Part shown: positions 1 through 9,794 of the stretch, piece after piece
Layout of the letters: every line of letters starts with the position of its first letter
How positions within the stretch are numbered: the first letter of the stretch is position 1
Assembly: GCA_013822275.1 (NCBI GenBank)
Contig: PNKC01000013.1
Coordinates: 1 to 57,030 of the forward strand
Direction: 5' to 3'
DNA: 57,030 bases
From: Anaerolinea sp.
Lineage (GTDB): Bacteria > Chloroflexota > Dehalococcoidia > Tepidiformales > Tepidiformaceae
Notes under the pieces: generated by a model
The model's database searches: none
The model's input: the letters and a program-made list of their open reading frames with translations, nothing else
Told to the model about the DNA's origin: nothing
Program-made: the position numbers and the translations under genes

Positions 1-9
1 GACAGGTAA

Positions 10-32
10 CGCGCCCAGGTGGGCGCGTTTTT
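10..32 (+). terminator. Rho-independent terminator of a gene upstream of the window
   Basis: A 7-bp GC stem (10-16 pairs with 21-27) with the 4-nt loop AGGT is followed at once by five T (28-32). This is a textbook intrinsic terminator on the plus strand. The gene it ends lies outside the window. Confidence 0.85.
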
Positions 33-336
33 CATTGGGCGAAACGGCGGGCCCCCCGGCACCGGCCCCCGTATCAAAGTCCACGTCTCAGCGCATGCTG
101 ACGCGCGCGCTACCGACGCAGCCCGGACCAAAGCGCGCGCCGGCTGACTGGGGCCGTTGGTCGCTGGTGAAGGCGACGCTCGCTCCTCCTGAAGGCGTGA
201 TCATCCGTGGCATCATGGAGCGTCTCCGCTTTGCGTCCCCAGAAGTGCGAGGGCATCGGCTGATGAGAGGCGAGCCTGGCCGGGAATTCGTGGAACCCCG
301 AGGAACAACGCGAGCCGGATCAACGTTAGGCCGGGT
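33..336. other. Intergenic region upstream of pbpC
   Basis: About 300 bp of GC-rich sequence between the terminator and pbpC. An open frame of 101 codons crosses it on the plus strand, but it has no recognisable domain, has a Pro/Arg-rich composition typical of chance frames, and overlaps the pbpC start. I see no convincing sigma-70 hexamers, although the pbpC promoter should be here. Confidence 0.5.
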
Positions 337-2673
337 ATGAGCGTTGCCGCGGGTCGAAGGCGTTGGATGGTTGGCGGGAGACGGCGCTCCGCCGCCATCC
401 TCTTCGTGGCGCTCCTGGCGTTGCCCCTCTACGTCCGATTCGCGCCCTTCGAGGCCCCAGAAACGAAAGGCGCCGTGCCCGGGACGGTGGTGCTGGATTC
501 GCGGGGCACGGTGCTGGAGCGCGACGGCGCCGAGGGCATGCGGATCCCGCTGAAGCTGGAATCCGTCGCGCCGGTGATGGTCCAGGCGACCATCGCGGCC
601 GAGGACCAACGCTACCGGGCGCACCCGGGCGTGGATCCCCTCGCCGTGACGCGAGCAGCGTTGCGCTACCGCTCGCAGCCCTCCGGGGCGTCCACGATCA
701 CGCAGCAACTTGCGCGGCGGCTCTATTTGCCCGATGGCGGCGGCCCGCTGCTCGTGCGAAAGCTGCGCGAAGCGGTCATCGCCCTCCAGTTGGAGGCGCA
801 CCGTTCCAAGGACGAGATCCTCGAGCTGTATCTGAACGACGTGTACTACGGCCGCGGCGCCTACGGGGTTGAGGCGGCGGCGCGCGTGTATTTTGGCGTG
901 AGCGCTGGGAACCTGGACCTGGCGAAAGCTGCCTATCTTGCGGGACTGCCTCAACTGCCCAGCGCGTATGACCCGGCGAGCGACGAAGCGCCGGCGCTTG
1001 CGCGGCGCGCGTATGTGCTCGCCCGGATGGCCGCGGACGGGCGCATCACCGAAGGGCAGGCGGCCGCGGCCCGGTCTCAGGCGGTTGAAGTGCTGCCATC
1101 GTTGCAGCCGCCGGTGGCGCACCAGTTTGTGCAGTATGCGAAAGCGGAGCTGGCCCGCGCCCGGCCCGGCCTGGCGGACAAGCCGGGGCTGATCATCGAA
1201 ACGACCCTCGACGCCGGGCTGCAGCAGGAATCAGAGCGGCTGGTGCGCCTGCGGCTGGACGACCTTGCCCGGCGGAACGTTACCAACGGCGCCGTTGTTG
1301 CCATCGAGCCCGGCAGCGGCCGGATCATCGTCATGGTTGGAAGTGCCACCGGCGGCGACCCCGCCCACGGCGGCGACATCAATATGGCGCTGGCGCCTCG
1401 CCAACCAGGCTCCGCCTTGAAGCCTTTCCTCTACGCCGCTGCCTTTGAAAAGGGGTACACGGCGGCCACGCCTCTGCTGGATGTGCCAACAACGTTCGCC
1501 ACAGACGAGGGGCCGTACACGCCGCTGAACTACGACCGCCGTTTCCATGGCGTGGTGCCGCTGCGGACGGCGCTGGCGTCTTCGTTCAACGTGCCCGCGG
1601 TGCGGACGCTCGATGCGCTTGGGCTGGACGCCCTGCTGGAGGTCGTTAACCGGTTCGGGCTGGAAACGCTCGGCGACGCTGAAAGCTACGGGCTGTCGCT
1701 CACGCTTGGCGGCGGCGACGTGAGGCTGCTGGACCTGACATCCGCGTATGCGGCCCTGGGGGCGGGCGGCGACCTCGCCCGGCCGTACGCCGTGGCCCGC
1801 GTGCGCGACCAGCGGGGCAAGGTGCTCTACGAACATCCGCGAGAAGCCGCACGGCGCGTCATCTCGGAACAGCACGCGTACTTGCTGGCGGACATCCTGA
1901 GCGATTCGGCGGCGCGCATCCCCGGGTTCGGGCAGGTAACACCGTTCGACCTGCCATTCCGGGCGGCCGTGAAGACGGGGACGACGACGGGCTTCCGGGA
2001 CAACTGGACGCTTGGCTACACGCCGGAGGTCGCGGTTGGCGTGTGGGTGGGGAACGCGGATGGGTCTTCGATGCAGGACGTTTCGGGAGTCGATGGTGCG
2101 GGGCCGATCTGGCGCGACGTAATGCTGGCGGCAGCTTCCGGGCGAAGCATGACCTGGCGAGCGAGGCCCCCGGGACTGGTGGAGGCGACGGTGTGCAGCC
2201 CGGCCGGCCTGCTGCCAGGGGCGAATTGCCCCTCCCCTGTGCGCGAGCTGTTCGTGGCCGGGACGGTGCCGGCGGCGCGTGAGGGCTACTACACGCGCGA
2301 GGCCGGCGGGCGCGTCTCGATCAACCCGCCGCTGGAGGCGCGAGCGTGGGCGATGGATGCGGGGTTCAGCGTTGGCAGCGGGGATGGCGCGGTTGGCGAG
2401 GGCGTCCGCATCGTCGAGCCGAGCGAGGGTTCCGTGCTCTTCGTCTCGCCGGAGCTAAACGAGCAGCAGATGGTCCTGCGGGCGGCGGCCCCGCCGGGAG
2501 CAGAGGGCGTGACTTTCCGGATAGACGGGCGAGTGGTTGGAGAGGTCCCCGCGGGAGACGCGCGGATGGTGTGGCGGCTGGAGCCGGGCCGGCACCAGGT
2601 GGAAGCGATTGTGCGGCTCAAGGACGGCGGTTCAGCGACCGCGACAACGACGTATGAGGTAAGGACGCGATGA
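337..2673 (+). CDS. pbpC: Penicillin-binding protein 1C (bifunctional transglycosylase/transpeptidase)
   Basis: Class A PBP of 778 aa, close to E. coli PbpC (about 770). It has an Arg-rich N-terminus and one membrane anchor (about residues 18-34). The GT51 glycosyltransferase domain carries the catalytic Glu89 in the EDQRY motif and a TITQQLARRLY motif. The transpeptidase has SxxK at Ser359/Lys362, SxN at 416-418 and KTGT from Lys546. A C-terminal beta-sandwich (about 690-778) matches the BiPBP_C domain typical of PBP1C. The ATG at 337 has AGG about six bases upstream. The stop overlaps the next gene by 4 bp (ATGA), so the two are translationally coupled. The pairing with an alpha-2-macroglobulin gene is a known bacterial arrangement (pbpC-yfhM). 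Confidence 0.96.
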   Translation: MSVAAGRRRWMVGGRRRSAAILFVALLALPLYVRFAPFEAPETKGAVPGTVVLDSRGTVLERDGAEGMRIPLKLESVAPVMVQATIAAEDQRYRAHPGVDPLAVTRAALRYRSQPSGASTITQQLARRLYLPDGGGPLLVRKLREAVIALQLEAHRSKDEILELYLNDVYYGRGAYGVEAAARVYFGVSAGNLDLAKAAYLAGLPQLPSAYDPASDEAPALARRAYVLARMAADGRITEGQAAAARSQAVEVLPSLQPPVAHQFVQYAKAELARARPGLADKPGLIIETTLDAGLQQESERLVRLRLDDLARRNVTNGAVVAIEPGSGRIIVMVGSATGGDPAHGGDINMALAPRQPGSALKPFLYAAAFEKGYTAATPLLDVPTTFATDEGPYTPLNYDRRFHGVVPLRTALASSFNVPAVRTLDALGLDALLEVVNRFGLETLGDAESYGLSLTLGGGDVRLLDLTSAYAALGAGGDLARPYAVARVRDQRGKVLYEHPREAARRVISEQHAYLLADILSDSAARIPGFGQVTPFDLPFRAAVKTGTTTGFRDNWTLGYTPEVAVGVWVGNADGSSMQDVSGVDGAGPIWRDVMLAAASGRSMTWRARPPGLVEATVCSPAGLLPGANCPSPVRELFVAGTVPAAREGYYTREAGGRVSINPPLEARAWAMDAGFSVGSGDGAVGEGVRIVEPSEGSVLFVSPELNEQQMVLRAAAPPGAEGVTFRIDGRVVGEVPAGDARMVWRLEPGRHQVEAIVRLKDGGSATATTTYEVRTR

Positions 2674-5600
2674 GCGAGCAGCAGGTATCAACCGGATTCA
2701 TGGACCGGGCAGTGGGCTGGGTGCGTCAAAGGCTGCACCAGCGGCCATGGCAGATCGGTGGCGCCCTCGGCGCGGTCGCTGTGGTTGTGCTTGTTGTTGT
2801 AGGTGTCTGGGCGCTGGTGGGGCGTGAGGGTTCTTCGAAGCCGGCGATCCCGGAGCCGCCGGGGTTCGCGGTGAGCCCGGAAGGCGACGACGTGCCGAGG
2901 CTGGCGCCGATCAAGGTTACCTTCGCCAGCGCGCCCGCTGAGCGGTCCGCCGAGAAGCTGCTGGAGGTGGAGCCGGAGTTGAAAGGCACCTACGTCTGGC
3001 TAACGGAGCGGACCGTGCTGTTTCAGCCGGAGTTCCCCGGGATGCTGCGCGGCTCCAGTTACACGGTGAGCGTGCCGGCGCGGCCTGAAACGGGGCTGAT
3101 GGAGGATGTGAAGAAGCAGTTCACGGTCACGGGGCTGCTCACCGTCCAGCAGGCGATACCCGGTGATGGCGATACGGAAGTGCCGCTCAACGCCCAGATC
3201 CTGGTCCAGTTCAGCCGCTCGGTGGCGCCGCTGACGACGCTGGGCGAGCAGCGCAAGGAACCCGTCGTTGTGTTTGACCCGCCGCTGCAAGGCACGGGCG
3301 AGTGGCTGAACACCTCCATCTACCGGTTCGTGCCGAGCAACATGCAGCCGTTCACCACCTACAAGCTGAAGGTGGCAAAGGGGCTGACGTCCGCAGCGGA
3401 TGGGGTGCTGAAGGAAGACTTCGCGTGGAGCTTTACGACGATCAGCCCGGCGGTGGCCTCCGTTTCGCCGGACAACGCGACCGAGTTCGCGAGCCTGCGC
3501 CAGCCGGTGGTCGTTACCTTCAATCAACCTATGGAGGCGAGCGCGGCGCAGGGCATCACCCTGAAAGACCAGGCAGGGAGTGCGATTGCGGGGAGCGTGG
3601 CCTGGAGCGAGGGCAACACCGTGGCGACGTTCACGCCATCGGTCCAGTTGGTGCGCAAGGCGGTCTACACGGCAATGATCGCGAAGGGCCTCAAGGGGGC
3701 GAAGGGTGGCGCCACCCTTGAGGAGCGGACATCAGCCTTTACCACAGTGGGGCTGCCCTCGGTGGCATCGACGAATCCTCCGAACGGGGCAACGGGCGCG
3801 CCACGCTACGGCGTCAACATCAACTTCTCGTCACCGATGGACCCGGCGACGCTGGAAGACAAGATTAGCATCAGCGGCATACCCTCAAGCGAACTTGTGG
3901 GAAGGATCTACGCCGACGAGCGGATGGTGAGCGCGAGTGCGCCACTGAAGCCATCGGCCTTCTATACCGTGACGCTGGCCCCCGGCGCGAAAGACCGTTA
4001 CGGGCAGGTGATGGGCGGGTACACATTCTCGTTCACCACGGGGGCGCTGCCATCGCAGGTGACGCTGGCGTTGCCGGGATACAGCTCCTCGGCAACCTAC
4101 TCGTCCTCCGTCGAGCCGGTCATTTATTTTCACTCGACCAACCTGGCGAACGTCCGCTTCTCGCTCTATCCGCTGACGGAGGAGGAAGGGCAGAGGCGGC
4201 TCCACGAACCTTATTACGACCGTAAGTTTGTCCCGAGCCAGCCCTTGATGCGGCAGTGGGACGAGCCAGTCAACGCGCCGAAGGACGAGGTGTATCTGGG
4301 GTCAACGTCCATCAGCGGCGGCGGGCTGCTGCCCGAGGGCTACTACTTCCTGCGAACAACCGGAGAGTGGGCGTCGGAGGTCTTCTTCGCCGTGGTGGAC
4401 ACCGTCATCGTCACGAAGCTTTCAAACGACGAGTTGCTCGCCTGGGTCCTCGATCACGATACCGGCCAGCCGTTGCCAGGGGTGGCGGTCAAAGCGAGCG
4501 GCCCGGGGTTGGGCTCGCCACAGGCGACGACGGATGCGAACGGGCTCGCTTCGTTCAAGGTCCCGGCGCAGACGCTGGGGAGCAATATCGGCGACCGGTC
4601 GTACTACCTGGTGGTGGACGGCGGCGGACGACGCGGGTTCGCGAGCACGCGCTGGCAACAGGGGAGCCAGCCGTACCAGCTGAACCTGCCGACGGAATAC
4701 TTCGCCCGTGAGTGGGTGGGGCAGGTGTACACGGACCGGCCAATCTACCGGCCCGGCGAGAAAGTGGAGTACAAGGGCGTTGTGCGGGCAGACGACGACG
4801 CGCAGTACAGCGTGCCAACGGCCAACCCGCCGCTGCAGTTCGTGATCATGAACTCGCGCGGCCAGGAAGTGCGCCGAGAGGACATAACGACCAACGCGTT
4901 CGGGACCTTCGCGGGGACGTTCGAGCTGCCCGGTGACGCCACCGTCGGCGACTACTCAATCAGCCTGCGGCTCAAGGCTGCGCCGAACGAGTACTTCGGC
5001 ACGGTCACGGGCAACAGCTTCCTCGTGGCGGAGTTCCGCAAGCCGGAGTTCCAGGTCGAGGTGAAGGCCGGCAGGCCTTCGTACGTGAATGGCGAGTCGA
5101 TCGACGTGCGGACAACGGCGACGTTCTTCTTCGGCGGCGCCGTGGAAGGGGCGCCGGTTGAGTGGAGCGCGTTGGGCAACCCGTTCTCCATGCGCGTGAA
5201 GGGGTACGAACAGTATTCGTTCAGCGACTACGACTACTGGAAGGAGGCCGTCTACAAGCAGCCCGTCCGTTCGACCGGGACGGCCAGGACCGGCGCCGAT
5301 GGGGTCGCGGCGTACAGCGTGGCGGCGGTGCTGGCGGAGGGCGAAGGGGCGCAGCAGTTCACGCTCTCAGCCACGGTGACGGACCAGAACGCCCAGGCTG
5401 TCGCCTCCAGCACGACGGTCACCGTGCACCCGGCGGAGTACTACGCGGGCATCCGTCCGACACAGTACGTCGCGCTGGTGGGCACGGAGTCAGGCGTGAA
5501 CCTGGTGACGGCGGATACGGACGGCAAGATCCTGCCCAACCGGGCTGTCGCGGTGAAGGTGTATCAGCGGGAGTGGATCACCACAAAGACCCAGACCCCC

Positions 5601-8600
5601 GAAGGCGCCCGGCGGTACAAGAGCGAACCGAGAGACACGTTGCTGACCACCCTGAACGCGACGACCGACGCGAAGGGCGAGGCGACGGTGAAGCTCACCC
5701 CCTCGAAGCCCGGGACGCTCCGGTTGGTGGCCGAAGTGACGGACTCGAAGGGCCGGGTGGCGAAGTCGGCAACCTACCTGTGGGTTTCCGGCAAGGAGTA
5801 CGCGAGCTGGCGGATTACGAACGACGACACGGTCGCCCTGGTGGCCGACAAGGACAAGTACGAAGTCGGCGAGACGGCGGAGGTGCTGGTGCCGGCGCCG
5901 TTCACGGGCGCGGTCGGGCTGGTGACGGTGGAGCGCGGCAAAGTCATCACGAGGAGCGTCCAGACGTTCCCGACGAACAGCGAGCGGCTCCAGATCCCGA
6001 TCACCGACCGGTCGGTGCCGAACATCTTCGTCTCGGTGGTGCTTTACCGGCCCCCGACGCTGGAAGACCCGGTGCCGCGCTACAAGGTGGGGTACGTACA
6101 ACTGCCGGTTTCGACTTCGACGCGTGTGCTCAAGGTCGACATCCGGCCTGACCGCGAGCAGGCGAAGCCGGGCGAGACCGTGCGTTACGACATCAAGGTC
6201 ACCGATTCGAGCGGCAAGGGCGTGAGGGCGGAGCTCTCGGCAGCGGTTATCGACAAGGCGCTCCTGGCGCTGGAAGACGAGCGCGGGCCGGACGGGCTGA
6301 AGGCTTTCTGGTTCCAGCGCGGGCTGGCGGTGTACACGGCGTCATCCATGGCGGTCTCCGTGAACCGTTCGAATGACGTGATCGCGGAGCCGCCCGCGGG
6401 TGGCAAGGGTGGCGGCGGGCTCGATGACGACCGCCTGCGCCAGGACTTCCGCAACACCGCCTACTGGGCGGCGCAGCTGGTGACTAAAGACGACGGGACG
6501 GCGAGCGTCGAAGTGAAGATGCCTGACAACCTGACGACCTGGCGGATGCAGGTCCGCGCCGTGAGCGGCAACACGCAGGTTGGCGAAGGCACGAACGAGC
6601 TCATCTCCACGCAGCCGCTCCTGTTGCGGCCGGCGCTGCCGCGCTTCCTGCGTGTGGGCGATTCAGCACAGGTCCGGATGCTCGTGCGGAACGCGACGGA
6701 CAAGGAATCGGAGGTGAAGGTCATACTTAAGGCGGAGGGCGTGAACGTCAGCGGCGACGGTACGAAAAGCGCGAAGGTGCCCGCGGGTCAATCGGCGATG
6801 CTGACCTGGCCGGCGAAGGTGGACGCCGAAGGGACGGCGAAGTTCACCTTTACGGCAACGGGCACTGGCGAGCTGAAGGATGCGGTTACGCAGGAACTGC
6901 CGATCCTGCTTGACGTAACGCCAGAAACGATGGCCACGGGCGGCATCGTCACCGACCAGAGCGGCCTGGAGGCGGTCTATCTGCCGCCGTACGCGATCCT
7001 GAAGTACGGGTCGCTGGCCGTTTCGGTGCAGTCGGCGTTGGTTGGTTCGATGGCGGGCGAGCTGGGCTGGCTTGACCCGCAGCCGCGCGAAGGCGCGGAG
7101 CGGGTCGCGAGCCGCCTGATGGCGACGATCGGCGTGCGGCGCGCGGAGAAGAGCGCGGGCGGCAACCCGGGCAAGTACGACGGCCGCATCAGCAGCGATG
7201 TCGCGGGACTGCTGGGACGGCAGCGGCCGGACGGCGGCTGGGCGTGGTGCGACCTGTACTGCGAGTCCGACCCGAACGTCACCGGCTGGGCGCTGATGGC
7301 GCTGGGCGAGGCGAAACGGGACGGCATCAACGTTGATGCGGGCGTCCTGAGCCGGGCAACTGAGTACGTCCGCGCCTACGTTAACCGCGTAACTGACGTC
7401 GCGAATCCGGCGGACCCGAATCAGAAGGCGTTCCTCCTCGCCGCGCTCTCCTCGGCGGGCGGAAGCTTCTTTGCGGAGACGCCAGCGCGGGCGCTGTACG
7501 AGCAGTACCGGAGCAAGCTCACGAGCTGGGGAAAGGCCTATCTGGTCATCGCCCTGATCGATGCGAAGGTGGCGAAAGACGACCCCCAGGTGCGCGCGCT
7601 CTTGAATGACCTCGCCGCGGCCACCATCCCCAGCGCGAACGGCAACCACTGGGAGGACGAGTACGTGCGCGGTTCGTTCATGACGAACACGGCGACGACG
7701 GCGCTGGTCGCACGCGCGCTGACGGCGGCGCAACCGGAGCAGCCGCTGCTGGCGCAGAGCGTGCGCTGGCTGGTGGTGGCGCGCGGGGCGGAAAAGTGGC
7801 GGACGACCATCGACAGGGCGACGGGCGTCCTTGCCCTGACGAACTACGCGGTGCAGACGGGCGAGCTGGGTGGAGACTACAGCTTCAAGGTTTCGCTGGA
7901 CGACAAGGAGCTGATCGCCGGGCTGGTGAAGCCGGGCCAGGCGCCGGTGTCGGAGACGAAGACCCTGCCGCTGAGCGGGATGAAGGCGGGCGCGACGGCT
8001 CTCGTGGAGTTCGCGCGCGAGCTCGGCAAGCCGGGGCGGCTCTACTACACGATGAACCTTCGTTACGTGACACCAGCGAAGGAGATCGAGGCGCTCAACC
8101 GCGGATTCGCGATTTCGCACGAGTACACGTTGCTTGATGACCCGGCGAAGCCGGTGACGGCGGCGAAGCTGGGCGACACCGTGCGCGTCAAGGTGACCGT
8201 GCTCGCGCCCGCCGACCGGAAGTACGTTGTTGTTGATGACATGCTCCCGGCGGGACTGGAGCCCGTAGACACGCGACTCAAGTCGATCGACCCGAAGTTG
8301 AAGGTGCAGCTTGAAGCCGAGCGGGATGCCGAGGCGAAGAAGCGCGCCGGGGCAGGCAGGGATGGCTACTACGCGCCCTGGTTCCGCTGGTACTACAGCC
8401 CCTGGCAGCACGTGGACGTGCGCGACGACCGGACGGTGCTGTTCGCCGAACGGCTCGGTAAGGGCGTCTACGAGTACATCTACTATGCGCGGGCGACGAC
8501 GCCGGGGGACTTTTTTGTGGCGCCGGCGCACGTGGAGGAAACGTACTTCCCGGAGGTGTTCGGCAGGAGCGACAGCGGGAGGTTTGTTGTCGAGGAATGA
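2670..8600 (+). CDS. Alpha-2-macroglobulin family protein lacking the thioester
   Basis: A 1976-aa surface protein anchored by one N-terminal membrane segment (about 28-52). Two or three SbsA-like Ig (Big_5) domains come first (about 65-450), then macroglobulin domains with the family motif YTDRPIYRPGE (about residue 690). The A2M domain follows, with PDNLTTWRMQVRA near 1290, and then an alpha-toroid (TED) domain. Bacterial members trap proteases by a CxEQ thioester. Here the matching position reads REGAER: Gly1475 replaces Cys, Glu1477 is kept and Arg1478 replaces Gln, so no thioester can form. In E. coli terms it is like YfaS/MagD rather than YfhM, although it sits beside pbpC. The last codons and the stop lie in a heptamer repeat. 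Confidence 0.93.
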   Translation: MSEQQVSTGFMDRAVGWVRQRLHQRPWQIGGALGAVAVVVLVVVGVWALVGREGSSKPAIPEPPGFAVSPEGDDVPRLAPIKVTFASAPAERSAEKLLEVEPELKGTYVWLTERTVLFQPEFPGMLRGSSYTVSVPARPETGLMEDVKKQFTVTGLLTVQQAIPGDGDTEVPLNAQILVQFSRSVAPLTTLGEQRKEPVVVFDPPLQGTGEWLNTSIYRFVPSNMQPFTTYKLKVAKGLTSAADGVLKEDFAWSFTTISPAVASVSPDNATEFASLRQPVVVTFNQPMEASAAQGITLKDQAGSAIAGSVAWSEGNTVATFTPSVQLVRKAVYTAMIAKGLKGAKGGATLEERTSAFTTVGLPSVASTNPPNGATGAPRYGVNINFSSPMDPATLEDKISISGIPSSELVGRIYADERMVSASAPLKPSAFYTVTLAPGAKDRYGQVMGGYTFSFTTGALPSQVTLALPGYSSSATYSSSVEPVIYFHSTNLANVRFSLYPLTEEEGQRRLHEPYYDRKFVPSQPLMRQWDEPVNAPKDEVYLGSTSISGGGLLPEGYYFLRTTGEWASEVFFAVVDTVIVTKLSNDELLAWVLDHDTGQPLPGVAVKASGPGLGSPQATTDANGLASFKVPAQTLGSNIGDRSYYLVVDGGGRRGFASTRWQQGSQPYQLNLPTEYFAREWVGQVYTDRPIYRPGEKVEYKGVVRADDDAQYSVPTANPPLQFVIMNSRGQEVRREDITTNAFGTFAGTFELPGDATVGDYSISLRLKAAPNEYFGTVTGNSFLVAEFRKPEFQVEVKAGRPSYVNGESIDVRTTATFFFGGAVEGAPVEWSALGNPFSMRVKGYEQYSFSDYDYWKEAVYKQPVRSTGTARTGADGVAAYSVAAVLAEGEGAQQFTLSATVTDQNAQAVASSTTVTVHPAEYYAGIRPTQYVALVGTESGVNLVTADTDGKILPNRAVAVKVYQREWITTKTQTPEGARRYKSEPRDTLLTTLNATTDAKGEATVKLTPSKPGTLRLVAEVTDSKGRVAKSATYLWVSGKEYASWRITNDDTVALVADKDKYEVGETAEVLVPAPFTGAVGLVTVERGKVITRSVQTFPTNSERLQIPITDRSVPNIFVSVVLYRPPTLEDPVPRYKVGYVQLPVSTSTRVLKVDIRPDREQAKPGETVRYDIKVTDSSGKGVRAELSAAVIDKALLALEDERGPDGLKAFWFQRGLAVYTASSMAVSVNRSNDVIAEPPAGGKGGGGLDDDRLRQDFRNTAYWAAQLVTKDDGTASVEVKMPDNLTTWRMQVRAVSGNTQVGEGTNELISTQPLLLRPALPRFLRVGDSAQVRMLVRNATDKESEVKVILKAEGVNVSGDGTKSAKVPAGQSAMLTWPAKVDAEGTAKFTFTATGTGELKDAVTQELPILLDVTPETMATGGIVTDQSGLEAVYLPPYAILKYGSLAVSVQSALVGSMAGELGWLDPQPREGAERVASRLMATIGVRRAEKSAGGNPGKYDGRISSDVAGLLGRQRPDGGWAWCDLYCESDPNVTGWALMALGEAKRDGINVDAGVLSRATEYVRAYVNRVTDVANPADPNQKAFLLAALSSAGGSFFAETPARALYEQYRSKLTSWGKAYLVIALIDAKVAKDDPQVRALLNDLAAATIPSANGNHWEDEYVRGSFMTNTATTALVARALTAAQPEQPLLAQSVRWLVVARGAEKWRTTIDRATGVLALTNYAVQTGELGGDYSFKVSLDDKELIAGLVKPGQAPVSETKTLPLSGMKAGATALVEFARELGKPGRLYYTMNLRYVTPAKEIEALNRGFAISHEYTLLDDPAKPVTAAKLGDTVRVKVTVLAPADRKYVVVDDMLPAGLEPVDTRLKSIDPKLKVQLEAERDAEAKKRAGAGRDGYYAPWFRWYYSPWQHVDVRDDRTVLFAERLGKGVYEYIYYARATTPGDFFVAPAHVEETYFPEVFGRSDSGRFVVEE

Positions 8601-8654
8601 GGAGTGAGGAATGAGGCGCGGGGCACGAGGCGCGAGGCATGAGGCATGAGGCAT
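8592..8654 (+). repeat. Heptanucleotide tandem repeat array 1 (GAGGMAT-type, 9 units)
   Basis: Nine consecutive 7-bp units: GAGGAAT, GAGGAGT, GAGGAAT, GAGGCGC, GGGGCAC, GAGGCGC, then GAGGCAT three times. The stop codon of the macroglobulin gene (8598-8600) is formed across units 1 and 2. Because 7 is not a multiple of 3, the TGA at unit junctions falls in successive reading frames. Confidence 0.9.
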
Positions 8655-8743
8655 GACGGCGGCAGTCGTGCGGTGTGGGTGTCCCAGGGCGGTGCTGGTG
8701 GCCTTGGCAGCGCCCCGCTTGCTGGCGCGTGCGGTACAGACTG

Positions 8744-9610
8744 TCAGCCGCTCGCCTTCGGCAGGAAGTCTCGCAGGTGTTGGAGCACCGCTTCTGGCTG
8801 GTCGTGGTGGATCCAGTGGCCGGCGCCGGCGATTTCGGCGGTGCGGACGTCGCGGAAGTGCGCTTTGGGGTCCGGGTGCTGGCGGCCGCGCGACGCCGAC
8901 TCCGATCCCGTCAGGAGGAGGACGGGGCACTGGATGGCCTTCCAGAAGGCCGGCAGTTCGCTGCGCCGCAGTTCCATGGAGGTCCGGCCGTTCGCCCAGA
9001 GGTCGAATTTCCAGATGAAGCCACCGTCGACGGGCCTCGAGGCATACTCTACGAGGCCGGGGAGGATTTCGTCGGGCAGGCGGCCGTTTGCTTCCTTCAT
9101 CCGCCGCGCTGCGCTCTCCAGGTCCGGGTAGACGTAGGGCTGCTGGGTTTCGAACGAACGCAGGCGGTCGCCCCAGCGGCGCACCCAGGCCGGGCCCACG
9201 CGCTCTTCGTCCGGGGGATTGAGTGAGTGGGTGCCTTCGAGCACGGCGAGGGCAGCGAAATGTTCCGGGTACGTGCCCGCGGCGACGAGGCACACGGAGC
9301 CACCATACGAGTGGCCGACGACGTAGGCCGGTGAGCCCACGGTTTCGATGACGCGGACGATGTCCAGCGCCATATCCGGGAGGCCGTAGTTGCCGCCGGG
9401 GGTCCAGCCGGAGTCACCGTGTCCGCGAAGGTCCGGGGCGACGACGTGGAAGTCGCCCCGCAGCGCGTTCGCCAGGCGGTCCCAGGAGCGGGAGTGGTCG
9501 CGGCCGCCGTGGACGAGGACAAGCGGAGGAGCAGACTCGTTGCCCCAGTCCCAGTACGAAATCCTGATGCGTTGCGAATCGACGAATCGTTGGCAGGGTT
9601 CAGCGGTCAA
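8744..9610 (-). CDS. Alpha/beta-hydrolase fold protein
   Basis: A 288-aa soluble hydrolase. The LVLVHGG oxyanion-hole segment is at about 30-36. The nucleophile elbow GHSYGG puts the catalytic Ser at 101. The catalytic His is in GAGHW (about 265). A cap-domain insert lies between about 120 and 210. The fold fits esterases, epoxide hydrolases and C-C hydrolases; the substrate cannot be read from the sequence. The start is a TTG preceded by a strong GAGGGGG Shine-Dalgarno five bases away. It is convergent with the macroglobulin gene, with the heptamer array in the gap. Confidence 0.88.
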   Translation of the reverse strand: MTAEPCQRFVDSQRIRISYWDWGNESAPPLVLVHGGRDHSRSWDRLANALRGDFHVVAPDLRGHGDSGWTPGGNYGLPDMALDIVRVIETVGSPAYVVGHSYGGSVCLVAAGTYPEHFAALAVLEGTHSLNPPDEERVGPAWVRRWGDRLRSFETQQPYVYPDLESAARRMKEANGRLPDEILPGLVEYASRPVDGGFIWKFDLWANGRTSMELRRSELPAFWKAIQCPVLLLTGSESASRGRQHPDPKAHFRDVRTAEIAGAGHWIHHDQPEAVLQHLRDFLPKASG

Positions 9611-9794
9611 TCAAGCCCCCTCGAGCGCGCATGGGCACGCGGTCGGAGCATGCCCGTTCGATGGCGCATGGTCGAGCGCCGGCTATCGGGGAGCGGCGGG
9701 CGTGAAGTGACTGGCGACCGTGGCGGCCTGGATGAACGCGCATTCCAAGACAAGGCCGCGATAGTGAGTTGGCCTCCGGATTCAGTCTTCCCTG

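Noticed and set aside
35-340. Open frame of 101 codons before pbpC
   Set aside because: No family-like features, a GC-driven composition, and it overlaps the pbpC start. Treated as non-coding.
8592-8654. CRISPR-like array
   Set aside because: The 7-bp units are contiguous with no spacers, and there are no cas genes. They are simple tandem repeats.
6663-9293. Minus-strand open frame of 876 codons opposite the macroglobulin and hydrolase genes
   Set aside because: It is Arg/His/Pro-rich with no recognisable domain, and it lies opposite or out of frame with well-supported genes. It is a by-product of high GC at third positions.
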